This document shows, piece after piece, positions 24,201-39,200 of a stretch of 64,000 nucleotides of DNA. The stretch's first letter is position 1; every line of letters begins with the position of its first letter. The notes under the pieces are model-generated. The model searched no databases. It was not told the DNA's origin and worked only from the letters and a program-made list of their open reading frames with translations. The translations under genes were made by a program, and so were the position numbers. The stretch comes from Aphrocallistes beatrix (Eukaryota; Porifera; Hexactinellida; Sceptrulophora; Aphrocallistidae): contig OY725488.1 of assembly GCA_963281255.1 (NCBI GenBank), positions 8,343,524 through 8,407,523 on the forward strand, in the 5' to 3' direction.

Positions 24201-27200
24201 GACAACATCTCTAAATACGTCTGTCCTACAGTTTTAATCGATATTGCACGAAAAATCACCAAATTTATCAATTTTTAAAATTTTTGATGAGTAATGATGA
24301 CGTCATAACAAAGTGATGAGTCTTTATTTTTTGATGATAGTTGCATCATATGTGAGGTATGTTAGTATACATATTTTATTAAAATTTCAGCCTTCTATCT
24401 CCTATAATGGCTGAGTTATGCTCGAATAACTGTATTGCTTAACATTTAAAAAATGTGACAATGACGTCATAATTCCATGATGAGTCGCCATTTTGCTCTG
24501 AACTCAGAAATTAGAGCCATAGCCAAAAGACTCCCACATGCCAAACATCAGCTTTCTACGCCTGGCAGTGTCTCCAATCAATTCGTTACATATATATCTT
24601 ATATATTAAAACTCCAGGATTTTTTTTTTTTTTTTGTTTTGTTTGTTTGTTTGTTTGTCCGAATTGATTGAAGAATTGGCAAGTCGTAGAGATACGAAAA
24701 TTGGCATGTAGGTGTCAAATGGTGAATCTAGGATTAAGTTCGAAGATCTAAGCGAAATGTTCACACCTCGCCGAGATAGGTGACAAAATGTGCTGACCAA
24801 TTAAATTCGATTATTTTATAATGCAAATACATTGGAACAAAATAGTAGTGACTTATGCATACAATCAAAAGAACTAATTGTGATTGAAATTCATTGGTTT
24901 ATGTGAACCAATCAATTATCAGCCTTTTATAATGCCATTCACACGGTTCTATTTCATATAAATGATTGAATATTGCTATTTTGAGTCTATAATTTGATTG
25001 TTAACAACAATTAAAGTGTGTTATACGCTACGATCAATCAATTCGATCATAAAATAACTTTTAACGACATGGACTGGAATTGATTATTCAAGTATAATAA
25101 TCTTTAGCAATGTGAACTTTGTGTATTCAAATTGAGCTTACATTCAGATTAGTTGACTTAATACGAAGTAAATTATATTTATCACGAAACATTTTCTGCT
25201 ACAGTTCTGATTTCATCAACGTAGACAAATGACAATTCAGCGTACTAAGTATAAAACAAGAAAGCGACGTATTCTTTCTCTAATATCCGCAAGCGCCCAC
25301 TGGGTAAATCTGCGGACACGCAGTGTCCGCAAGCCGCGCAGCGCAAGCAAGCGAAGCGCGCTTGTCTTATATTAAAATGCTAGGATTTTTGTTTGTTTGT
25401 TTGTTTGTTTGTCCGAATTGATTGAAGAATTGGCAAGTCGTAGAAATACGAAAATTGGCATGTAGGTGTCAAATGATGAATCTAGGATTAAGTTCGCAAA
25501 TCTAAGCGAAATTTCCACACCTCTGCAAAAAAAATGGAAACAATTTTTCACACCTTTTCTATACAAAACATATGACTACACTATCACAATAGAAATCATT
25601 GTACAAGTACGACACTACAATAAATAGATCGTCATTGTTATTAATACTTCAAAGCCACAACTTATGTTTGATATCTTAAATGTATTATAGTGTGATGGCA
25701 ATAAAAAAGATTATGTGCATATTTTCACACTTTTATATACATATTTTCACACCATTTGATGAATTTTGAAAATAATGCTAGAGACTAGCTTCCAACGGGT
25801 GACATGGGGTTTTCAGGGGTGTAGATTTCGAATATCATATTTTCAGATTTATATGATAAATTATTTGTTTACTTTTGTTTGCAATAGATACATAAAGTAA
25901 ACAAATCTCAAAAATATGCTGGAAACTTGCTTTCAACGGTTGACATGGGGTTTTCAGGGGTGTAGATTTCGAATATCATATTTTCGAGTAAATTTGACGA
26001 TCAATTTGTTTACTTTTTTAAAAATAGATACATAAAGTAACAAATCTCAAAAATATGGTATAAACTTGCTTTCAATGGTTGACATGGGGTTTTCAGGGGT
26101 GTTGATTTCGAATATCACATTTTCGAGTAAAATTGATGATCAATTTGTTTACCTTTGTTTACAATAGATACACAAAGTAAACATATTACAAAAATGGGTT
26201 AGAGACTAGCTTCCAATGGTTGACATGGGATTTATAGTGCTCTAGATTTCGAATATTATATTTTCGGATCCATATGAGAAATTATTCGTTGACCTTTGTT
26301 TACGATATTTATATAAAGGAAAAATTCCCAAAATATGCTAGATTGAGTAACTCCAGGCGCCCGCAGGGCGACTCTGCGGACACGCAGTGTCCGCAAGCCG
26401 CCCAGCGCAAGCAAGCGAAGCGTGCTTGTATATATATATATATATGTTAGGACAAATTTGCGAAATCAAAAATTATGCATAATTGTCGACAAATATGTAA
26501 AATCGTTCATCTAATATGACAATTATGAATAATTGTTGTGAAATGAACAGTTTTACATAATTGTTTAAAATGAAAGCAACAATTATGCAAAATTGTTAAT
26601 GGTGCTGTCACGAAAATTTTGATCCAGGGGACCAATTTTTTTCATGGAAAATTGGTCCTATGCTGAATGTTTTGATCCTGCATGGACAAATATTCCATGG
26701 AATATTGGTCCGGGGACCATTTTTTTCACAGTTAACCCGATTTCTCCAATTGAGGATGTATGCATTGTATAAAAAAATTAGATAAGCTAAACATGTAGTA
26801 TATCTAATTAGATGATGGTCAATGAGAAACTCAGAATACACATTCTGTTGATTTTCGATATTACTGGTAACATCTTCACCCAGGAGTTTTGGGTCTAAAT
26901 GAATTTTAACCCTAGCATTTAGACCTGAATCTTCCTATAAGGATTTATAAAATAATTTGAAGAACTTGGTTGGTAGAACAGTTTTCACTCATTTTGTGGA
27001 ATATATTCGACGAACACACACACTGTCCTAGAACTAATAATAAACTAGAGGGATGGCATAATAAATTAAAAAGAATGGCTCGAAAAGTGCAGTAAATATC
27101 TACGAAATTGTAAAAATATGCATAATTGTCGCATTAGATGAACAATTTTGCATAATTGTTGTGAAATGAACAATTATGCATAATTGTCGTATTAAATGAA

Positions 27201-30200
27201 CAATTATGCATAATTATTGATTTTGCAAATTTGTCCTAATATATATATATACATTAATCGAGTTTTAATAGTAAGGATATATATATATATTTATTTATTT
27301 ATTTCAGATAGTAACTCAGGAAAATGTGAATTTCAAATCTTTATTAACAGTCGAATCTATCTTAGACGCACTGAAAATATTCACGTGAGTAATTTTTCGA
27401 TGTATGTAATACATATTTGCATTCTGACAAAAGCATTGGTATAATTTATTACAAGCGCACACTTGTGTAGTCTGGCTAGCGAAGATCTTCGTGGGTGTCT
27501 GGGAATATCGACGAATTCAGAAGCCCCTACGAGTGCCAAATATTGATTATGTTCACTGCCATATTTCAAATTTTCATATTTTGTGAATCTATTGTAAATA
27601 TAAACCCTGGCTATGCCCCCAGCGGCGCAACATAAAATGTCATGTTACTAATGCAGAAGCATACTTCCATTCATAGGTGTAACTAAAGGGTTGCTAGATG
27701 TTGCTGGCAACCCCAAACGAGAAGTGCTAGTTATGCCTTAGCTTCCATTCCGCATATGTTCCTATGGCGTGTTTTATTTAAAATATTTTATCCATGCTGC
27801 AAAAAATAAGGGTGCGCCATTGTCCTAGTGTGTAGAACGTCTATGCTTAAATAGTACAATAACATGTTGGCTACTATTGGTGGACTGATACATATATATT
27901 TTCTCTATTCATTTTGTATTCTTAGATCGGTTAAAACAGAAGATATCATCCACGTGTGTAATCTTAAAAATCAGAGTAAAAAACTGTCTTTTATCCTCTT
28001 CGAAACTTGCAGGTGCGTATTTGCTAGATTTCTAGAGAACTCGTTATTTCATTACTTCCAATCTGTTAATTCGTAATGTTGCAAAAATTTGTAGTTGCCA
28101 GCTTAAGATGTTGGATTTCTTCCAAGATCTTTCTTCCCGGTTCTTCTTGCAGATGCTTTTGAATATCACTTTTATAAAAGGACTTACCTCAATTCGAGAA
28201 GATCTCAGAAATTTTCTGATTGAATTTTTGATTAAAAATCAAATTCCAAAAAAACAGGGGACAGATACACTAGCCCCTCTTTATCTATTCAAAGACAAAG
28301 AAATGAATCCTTCTCCAGCTCTTCGTTGTATTCTTTTAGAAGTTCTATTGAGAGACAGGTAGGAATCCTTATCAATTCAGATATTTTATTTTCTTCTTTA
28401 GGGAAGATAGAACTGTAGTTTTAGAGATCTACTTTTAAAATCTAATTACTCTTCTGTGGCGGACAAATCGATCAAACCAATCAGGGCATGGTCTGACTCT
28501 GACCACTTTTATAATACTCTCTTCATATCTATATTTCATCTGAATTCATGTGAATGAACTAAATTTTTATAATTTTAGAAATGAATCAATCCAGAATCAA
28601 ATAAGAGAAAACTTAAACGCGAACTGCTTGATGTTGGGACAAGAAGAGCGCACTTATGGAGACAATCTGGCATGGATATATCTTCAAAGTTTAGAGGTAA
28701 TATCTTTATATTATAACACTATTATTTCTGTTTTGAGTTGGAAATGTCATGTTAAATATCAAATGGTGAGTCTAGAAAATGTTTAAATTTCTTTGAAAAT
28801 CCCTATGCATTCCTAAGGCTCGCAAGTCGCAACACAAACTAGCGAAGCGTACTATATTCGCCTAGATTTACCAGGAAATTTTGCGTAATTTCCGGATTAA
28901 GCCATTATCCTTGGGCAAGCCATAAAATTGGTGTCCAGATATTATAAATAGCAAATCCCAGTTTAAGTTAATAATATACAGTGTTCTGTAGCATTTATGA
29001 ATCGCAAGGCCAAATTTCTACAACCGAAATCTGTGCCTGCCACAAAAATAGGGCATAATTTTAATAAATCAATAACTAATTTGTAGCTTTACAACTTATT
29101 GGGTATAAATATTATGATTTTAAAATGCCTGATAGCTCTAGTCTATATTGTAGAAACTACATACAAGAAATTAACTAGGATACTCGTCTACTTAGAGTCA
29201 AACAAAATATTCTATATCTGTTACAGTTAAAACGTCGAATCAGTTATTTATTAAATACTCGAAAATGTCAAAAGGGGAGCTACGATTACGAAACACCGAT
29301 GAAATAGAATCGTCAAAGGATGCCTACACCCAAGCGTTTTCCTAACGAATTGATAAGATTAGACATAATTTACATAAATATGCAAAATTGCGACTGTGCA
29401 TTCTATTATTTGATTACTCATATTCACATATTATTTGCAGCATATATTGTATACACAAGTTTATAATTATATACCTTTGTATATATCACAGGATTCGTAT
29501 CATCAAAACCTTTCAAAAAACAAAGAGAATATTAGTAACGCTTTATCGAAATTTGACACTTTACTCTGTCCCATCTCGTCCTCGAAAGCTTTCACTTATG
29601 AAATCATCGAATCAGTAGCTGCAATACGCTTTGCTATACACTGGATTGTAAAATGGAAGACTGCCTTCCATTTACGAAGAAAGTACCTTAGGAGTCAGAA
29701 AGGAGGTTTTGTGTCAGAGAACATTTCTCAGAATCAAGACATTCCAGTAAATAACGAAGAATTGAAGCAATTGATAATAGATCTCGAAAGATTTGTGAAG
29801 GAAGATCCAAATATCCAACTATTCTTATCAAAGACGTTTTACTTTCATGTTGGTTATGGTGAAATGTTAAAATACAAGAAACATGATGATATGAAGTGTT
29901 TTTTTCCAAAAAATTACGGAGCAATCCAAGAATCAAAGGTTAGTAAATTTATAAATCCAGTGGCGGGGCTAGTGCACCGTCACTGATGGGACTAAGTCCG
30001 GCTAAATTGTATATGACGGTGGTGGCGCAACACTGCAATTAGGCATTGCAACTTGTTGATCATTCAAATACTTGTATTAGATAATAATTTACCTTTTTTC
30101 CCCGAATAAATACTGGGGGCTTGAAGCTCCGAAGGTTTCAATAGTATGAAAAAAGCGACGGAGCATGAATAAGCGGAGGTTTGAATAAGCACCGGAGCTA

Positions 30201-33200
30201 ATGTCCATGATCTTTCCATGATCTTAATCCATGAACTTAATGTCCATGATCTACCTAAGTGTATTTTCATTTTAGAAGTGGTATCTTGATCTATTCTATG
30301 GCATTGATGCTACATACATGACAATAAAGGATTTACTCAGAACAAGCTCTACTAAAACCCTGAATCGATCAACTCAGAAGGAGGTTACTTTTTAAAACTT
30401 GTATTTTCTATGCTTTATATTAGTTTTTTATCTACCAACACGCTATGCGCACTTGCGCTGCGAGACTGGCAAACACTTCGTATCCGCATGAGGTGCCGGC
30501 GCTTATTAATATTGCTTTTTTTCACTAATACATGCACAAGTTAAAATCACAATGAATGAAAGGTAATTGTGAAATCATAGTCATTATGAGTAAGCATTTC
30601 TACTGACTTGAATTATAAACTTTAGTGGAATAACAAAAATGTCAGTCGATAGACCGATAATGCAGCTCCATTAAGTGATTCATACACGTAGGACACGAAA
30701 TGTAAATATTCTAAAAACCTTAAATATTTATTTTGAGCTTTCTAAATGATATTTGAAAGCTGTGAACATTTTGAAGAATTGCAACCCAGGTTCAAATCTC
30801 CGCCATATAAGGAATAATATATGGCCAAATTTGGTATTTGGCCATTTTGGTGCAATTTGGTCCAATAGAATTTCCAGGAGCGAGCCTATGGAGGTACGGA
30901 CGTTACACGCCGATCATGACAAAAGTAAATATTTATGGTGGGTAGGGCCAAAAAACTGATCCAAAAGGTTCTCAAAATTCTGATCTAAAATAATATATTC
31001 TACAAATTTAGAGTGTTCGAGGAAAATGTGTGAACTAATTTTTCCATTTGAAGACTCTGGAAAGATAATTTGAAAAGCAGTTAGACTCAAAAAATCTCTT
31101 AAAATCATTGGAAATATTCGAATTACAATCTCTATAATAACCAAAATAACCAGAGACCATAATAACCAAGACTGTTCAAGTTTTAGAAATTTTATATCCA
31201 ATAGAGTAACAGAACTTCTTTGTCACCCTCTAGTGTCAAATGAATATATTTGAAATTAAGATTGTGAAAAAATACATTATAGAAAATCTGTAACTGCAGA
31301 AAACGTTAATATTTTCGCATGTACCTTATGTAACCAAAATTTGATGATTTTGCCATCATGAATTCCGTGTTTAACATCTTATCTGAATCTTCAAAGATAT
31401 CCCATTTTGTAATTTGGTTTCGGATCAAAAATCTTATAGTAACTTCGTCTGCCCATGAAGAATATACACCTATCTAAATTTCATTAATTAAATTTCATTC
31501 TCGCAATTGGTATTCCCGAAAAATCAATTATGGAGAAAACATATCATAGGGAGGCACTCAATTCAGAAGTTGGCTGCTATACATAGTATAGTCGGCAAAC
31601 TAAAAATTAAGGCGTGTAAACAAAAATATTAATTTTACAACCCCGCTATACACAGTTTATTAAATATCTCAGCTTCGGGTCCTCGAAAACAAACAAATTA
31701 TTAGCACCAGTTGGATATTCTTTGCTGTTTGAACAATTTGTAATTAAGGAGAGTAATTTGCTGTTAATGTTGTTTGGCTGGCTGCATATGTTTTTTCTGG
31801 CGGGCCGGAGCCGGAGACCCCTGCAATATACGAAATAACTTTCAATGTTCATTATAATGCCTACATAGTATATAATCCATCCCTCTTCCATGATCATGAA
31901 ATATTTCAACACTTTACTTAGTTTTCACACCTCTCTCTTCCCGGTTGAGCGTGACAGCATTACCTTTTGTTTAAGTTGACTATTTGACGAATCCATTCCA
32001 TCTACTCCTTAATCAAAAAGCGAGTTCTCATTTCTCAACTACTAATATAGGGTATTTCAATATGTAGATCCCGAATTTCACGTTTAGAATGCTCTAAAAT
32101 GAATATTTCCCAATGCATTCAAATATTCACATTTCATGTTCCTTCGAGTCACTTCCTGGAGCTGCACTATCGGTCTGTCGATCGACATTTTTTTCCTTGT
32201 ATTTTCAATCCATATTTCATTTCTTAATTTATTTTCAATTCCTAAATATATTTTATTCTCACATTTTGTTTTATTTTTCTTTCTTCATAAAGCAGCGATT
32301 AAGCTAATCGGGCTAACGAAAGCATGCAAATAAACTTGAACCTAATGTCGATTTTGAAATTTGGACTATCTGAGAATGGAGTTGCCATTATTTGCCGCAC
32401 AAATAATTTCAGTTCTGTTGTATCTCGATAACCTGTGGTCAATCCATATTTATGTATGTTCCACATCGCTTGTGTAGAGTACGATAGAACCACATTATGA
32501 TATATTAATATTTTATTAACAACTATTTGTGAATGGTATTCTTGAAAGAATTCAAATTTGGGCTGACGACAACATCCAAATTAATTTGGACTAGTGCCGA
32601 TTTTGAAATTTGGACTAATGCCAACATGTCGAATTTGGACAAATGCATGCGCCTCTCTAGCACACACATCGAGTTTTATATCTAAGATCTGCAATTTTAT
32701 AGATGGGTGTGAAGAGGTTCCAACAGAACATCATATTCGCTATCTTTAGTGAGTTTGTGCCTTATCACCTGGAATCTTCAATTCGAGAACTAACTTCAGA
32801 GAAAGTAAGGATATAATTAGAGAACTAGATAAATCTATTCTAGTAAATTAACTCTCTTTCTTACGTTAAATTGTTTTTTGGATAAACGAAGTTTTGTAGT
32901 TTGTGGTTCAAACGAGACTATGGAACGTGTTTGACAATAGAGGCATTCCATATCATTTCACCCACCCTAAATATTATTTCCTCCGAATCGTTCACAAATT
33001 TCAACATTGAAATTTTTGGCGCTGAAACCCTTCTGGAAGCCAAATTATAGCACGTACAAAATTCGACTTTTGAGTGTCGGACTCATTTGGTCCCAATCGA
33101 CTTTCCACTTAAATTTCAAAACTATTGTCTCGTAGTAAAGTATTTTAATGATATTTATAACTTTCTAGGTATAATTTACCTCGTAGAATTCAAATTCGGC

Positions 33201-36200
33201 ACTAAAAAATACCCCAAAGTGGCAAATTACTGGTCAATTTTTGCTTTTAATGTAAAAATCCGACATTTTCATCCTAAATCTTCTTCAGGTCGAAAAAAAA
33301 TCTTTCAAAAAAGTTTTGTCTGATACTTACAGAAAACCTAGCAAATAGATTGTTATTTAATCCTTACTATTAAAACTCGATTGTTATTTGTGTATATATA
33401 TATATATCTGTAACGAATTGATTGAAGAAACTGCCGGGCTCAGAAAGCTGATTTTTGGCATGTGGGAGTCTTTTGGCTATGGCTCCAGTAAGTTCTGAGT
33501 TCAGAGCAAAATGTCGACTCATCATGGAATTATGACGTCATTGTCACATTTTTAAAAGTTAAGCAACACAGTTATTCGAGCATAACTCAGCCATTATAGG
33601 AGATAGAAGGCTGAAATTTTAATAGAATCTGTACACTAACATGTCTCACATATGATGCAACTATCATCAAAAAATGATGACTCATCACTTTGTTATGACG
33701 TCATCATTACGCATCAAAAAATTTTAAATTCACAAATTTGGTGATTTTTCGAGTGATATCGATTAGCACAGTAGGACAGACATATTTAGAGATGTTATCT
33801 CCCTTATAATTAACCAATGTGACTCCAGGCGACCGAAGGGAGCCTCCGGCGGACACAAAGTGTCCGCCAGCCGCGCAGCGCAAGCAAGCGCGAAGCGCGC
33901 TTGTATATATTAAAACTAGAGAGGTATTTTTTCTTATTTACAAAATACATTACCATTCGTAAGTTATGCTAATGAATTGGAAAAATGCTGATAAGTTGTT
34001 TGTTAGCCGCAAGAATTATGATAGAATTGATTTTTATTTACTTTTAAATCACTTTTTAAAGTTTTTAAATCATTATCCTTCATTCTATTCCAAAATATGC
34101 GAATAAATTGAAATTACAAAAATCGATGGTATTATTAATTACTTTGTCTCTATCCTACATTTTCATCAGTGATATTGTATACAGCATGGCAACACAAAAA
34201 GAACAATTGGTATGCACTCCAGGTAAGATGAATTAGAAACCACAAATAATTGTGTCCTCACCCCTGAAATATAATATTATTCTACACAAGTAAGTGTGTT
34301 GTGAAGATTCATAATTAGTTAAATACATTCAGATCACCATGGTAACATAAAATACGATAGTTATTTATATCCTATTTTCGAAGACTCAGCTAACTCCAGT
34401 ATATGGGGATTTGATTAATTTCACAGCAACATGAAGGTTTGATCAACAACAATCGTATTACAACAAAGATTTTAATTCTCCACCACACCGAAAGGGGAAA
34501 TCAACTCATTTATTTAGTTGTTCGAACAAAACCTCAGGTGAGTTTTTAGAACCCTGTTAAATACACGGTTCAAAAATGGGTTCACACAATTGATAATTAT
34601 CCTTACTATTAAAACTCGATTAATATATGTAATATACATAGGGCATTCCAAAAGTTCTCGTCCCAAATCTGTATTTCAAATGAGAGTGAAAATAGGATAT
34701 TTTCAATTTGTCCATTGTATTCCTTAGGGGATCAGCTTCCAATTTATATATTGGTTTATATTAAAAGGACAATTATTGTGGTTCCTATATTAGATTTTTG
34801 TGCATCGATTTAGGGCACTGCCTTTGAACGTGATTTTGGGGTTCCCTTTGATATATTTCAGTTCTGAGCAGATTTAGATTTAAACTGATCCCGCCATCCA
34901 ATTCTACGCATCAACTAACATATAGATTGAATTCTCTGAAGTATTATAGTTTGAGGCTGAGGGAATAATTGTGTTTTGAAGTGGTTTACTACCATTTTTG
35001 TCCCACTTTTTGAGTGGCGAAAATTGACAAAAAATCCACTAAAAGTGGCATGATATTTTTTCAACACGAGCAATACTATTGAACACCTCCCGATTACTTT
35101 TTCACATTGGTTCTTAATTATTTCACCTTTTAATGACCTTATTCTACGATTTTCTACTTAAAAACTTTTATTCTCCAAATTTAGTTTTAAGCCATTTTCA
35201 ATGGGAAGATTCCAACTTTTCGACACTACCCTAAACCGATGCATAAAAATCTAATATAGGAACCACAATAATTGTCCTCTTAAAATAAACCAATATACAA
35301 ATTGGAAGCTGATCCCTTAAGTTAACCCTGCAATGCCTTTGGGGTCAAAGGTATAAATAGAAAGACCCCATTTTCATTTTCACTTTCAGTTCACTTTCAA
35401 TTTACTTTCACTTTCGCTATGGGCATGCAAGTGTTAAGGAAAACAATAGACAAATCGAAAATATCCTATTTTCACTCTCATTTGAGATACAGATTTGGGA
35501 CGAGAACTTTTGGAATGCCCTATATATATATATATCTGTAACGAATTGATTGAAGAAACTGCCGGTCATAGAAAGCTAATTTTTGGCATGTGGGAGTCTT
35601 TTGGCTATGGCTCCAGTAAGTTCTGAGGTCAGAGCAAAATGTCGACTCATCATGGAATTATGACGTCATTGTCACATTTTTAAAAGTTAAGCAACAAAGT
35701 TATTCGAGCATAACAGCCATTATAGGAGATAGAAGGCTGAAATTTTAATAGACTATGTATATATTATACCTCACATATGATGCAACTATCATCAAAAAAT
35801 GATGACTCATCACTTTGTTATGACGTCATCATTACGCATCAAAAATTTTAAAATTGACAAATTTGGTGATTTTCCGAGTGATATCGATTATCACAGTAGG
35901 ACAGACATATTTAGAGATGCTATCTCACTTATATTTAACCAATGTGAACCCAGGCGACCGAAGGGAGCATCCGGTGGACACTTTGTGTCCGCCAGCCGCG
36001 GCAGCGCAAGCAAGCGAAGCGCGCTTGTATCTTAGTAAGTATTGATCACTGTTGTTTTTTCATTCATCAGGTCATCTTGACTTAAATTTTTGGATAATTA
36101 AATTATATCTGCTGTAGGAAGTATATATTGACGGCTAGATGCTGAGGTTGTTAATGGTGCATTTATCTTGCACAGAATATTAGTGATTGGGATCAAACAT

Positions 36201-39200
36201 ACATCCTCCCTGCTAGGCCACTTAAATGTTCTCGTTCGAGGGTTAAAATGCATTAGTTTTATTTCTGTGTCCCCTTCTTCATCAAACACCTGCTCAATAA
36301 TGTCAAACCACCAATTGTTGTCATAGACACAAGCCACATAATTTCCAATTGAGGCTAAGGGAAACTCTTGCGCCTCTTTTTCAAAATCGAATCTGAGTGA
36401 AAAATTTTCTTGATCACTTGTTCGCATAATATCGAGCACAGACGAATTCAATGGTCTGAATCGGTGAAAACTTCTTGTTCCTGGGATTGTCTTGGCACTC
36501 GCAAATCTAGCTTGTAGAAACTTTCGTTCCGTATCCACGTCGCTTTTGGACATATAAAATAAGGTTATGTCCCTACTATGTACTTACAGAAATTAAACAT
36601 TCCTTCAGGAGTTATAATTTGGTTATTATGCGTTCTCTTCAGACTTTCGATTGCTGTAATACGTTTAACAGTTCCTCCTATGCCATCACAAGGAGACTTC
36701 CCATGTGCAGTAGCAAAAAAATTCCACTTGGCATCCAATCCAAAGTCGTCCTTATGTTTACACAAATTAATGAAATTGTACTTATTTTTGTACTGAGCTG
36801 CACATCCGTCTGAAAAATATTCAATTTTACTGATCTTGGGAATATACTTTTTGACGTAGCTGAGGAGCATTTTTTGAATTAAATAAACCATTGAAGTATC
36901 GTGGTGCATATCATCAGAAATAAAGCAGAATTATTGGTGCTTCAACAGATTGTGAACTTTGAAATAAATTACAATTGGGTGAAGGTTGCTTGCTGCTTGG
37001 ACCAGTGATAGCTTTGGATTTCATCTTGTATAACGAAGGTAAAGTTTTCGGCGAAGTCACCAAGACAAATGAGTGAATTTTCATCAAGATTTTCCATACG
37101 CATTTTAAGATATTTCGATTGTGCTTTTGCAGTATAGGAGTGTGTTGTGAGGGTGTCAATTGAACTGACAATCATATCTATTAAGTGATGGAGAGAAGTT
37201 GAGTCAGATATGAGTGTAGTTCGATCTGTACCATTCCATTGTTGATAGACAATATCAGAATCAGCCTGAGTTTCGAGAGAATCGCAAAGATGATCTCTAA
37301 GTTTGTCAATCCCAGGACACTTCTCACACCTGAAAATTATATATTTGTATACATACGATTTTCCCCATATTTTCTGCATAATTCCAAAAGTAATATGATT
37401 AAATTTAATCATTACAGAAAGTTTATTAACACTACCTGTGTATCATGCAATCTCTGTTTTCTTGTGCACACACAGCGTAATTCATCAAGTCTGAGTAATT
37501 TTCTTTAGTTTGGATTGCATCAACTAACAACTTTACATTTTGATGAATGGCACAAACACATACTGAATGAGTCCCACTTGCACCTGGTAAAATGCACCAT
37601 TTAGGGCGTAGAGAGCAAAATTTAGAGAATCCGATTTTAACCTAAAAAGACTTGAAATGACTACAGAGATTTTATATTTTAGAATCTTGTAATTAAATAA
37701 TATAATATAACGTATGTATGATGTTAAATACAGTCGACTCGATAATGCGAACTTTACAAGGCAAAGGCAAACTAATTACCTCAGGCTGTTTCTGAAACTT
37801 CTGCAAAAACTGTTGGTATAGTTCTTTTAAGCTAAGTAGCATTAGACGTTTTTGTTTATACTGCTTTCTCCCGACACTGACAACATCCTTTTGACCAAAA
37901 TGTAGTAAAAAATTGGTTAAGTAAATAATATAACGAGATATGTTGAATTACTAATTGTACAGTCACACCCCACATAAATGCATGAACATGAGAATATGCT
38001 AATTTGTAAGGCGCCTAAAACACTCTCTACGCCCCTTCACGTGCCAATACAAAAATTCAAGGGAACTCTCCACGAGTTGCAAATAAGTTTTTTAGACAAA
38101 AACAAATAAACAGTAAATACTGCTACTAACCAGGCATCTCACGCGAATATTCATCATCCTCAATAAAATACGCGTAGAGTGATGTCTTTGATTTCCTTAG
38201 ATAGTGCTTTTCCCTTCTTGGGTTGTGGAAATGATAGAATGCCTTTTTCGTGAAATAGCATCTTAGCTTGTTTTACCTGATATTCTGTTACCTATACGAA
38301 AATAAATAATGTTAGGGACTCGACACAATCGCACAACTAAACAAGGCACTTATACCGTCTATAAAATGCCATAATGACTAAATTCATTTTTTCTAGCCTG
38401 CGTTTTAATAGCTCTCTAAAATAGTATTTTCATATTCGGAAAAAACTCTGCACACTCAGGGAACAAATAATTTTGCTCCTTATTACACAAATGCATTTCA
38501 AATATAGCTATCCAAAAGGACAATATTTGTTTGATGAAAGTCTATCTTTAGGTTTAGAAATACGTACGATAATTTAGAATTTATTAAATGTTTACTCTAT
38601 CAAACAATTACCTCGAAATATTCTTGAATTTTTGGACCAGTTGCTTGGCGGGAGAGTTAACAAATGAATTATAGTTCTTTTATCTTCTGATTCGTGTATT
38701 TTAGCTTTAACCATTGCCATTAAGCTATCAAAGTTGGCTGCTTTTTCAATAATGTCACTATCCGGAAATGAAGGGTCATATAGTTTAAAATTTGTGTCTC
38801 TACCAGTATGTTCGATGTTTGAATCTTCTCTAAAATTGAAAATACATACCATTATAAACTCAAAAAATAGATTCCATTATAAACTCATTTACAACTCATC
38901 TAAAAACTTTTATCCTTAAATACCTTGGTGATTTAGATACAAGTGCTGAATCAAATAGTTCCAGCTCGAGAGGTGCATTGGATGTTGCTAGGTGTACTTG
39001 TTTAGTGAACTTTTTTTCGATACGTTTAAGTTCAATATCTGGGGAATCGAACCCCGGGCCTGTATATTTTGTTTCTTCCTCTTCAACTTTGTCCTCGTCA
39101 AAATTCCGCAACGTTTCAAACATTTGAATCTTGCACCGGACGCACAATCTTTTTCCAGGGATCACGGTAACATTCAGAGTTTCGCTCAACTTTAGAAATT

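Noticed and set aside
25750-26340. Possible CRISPR-like array
   Set aside because: Units are contiguous about 125-bp tandem copies without unique spacers, in a eukaryotic intron.
33087-33323. Open frame of 78 codons repeated on the minus strand at 40232-40492
   Set aside because: Both lie in the inverted arms of the 7.7-kb transposon; identity reflects the arms, and no start context or domain is present.
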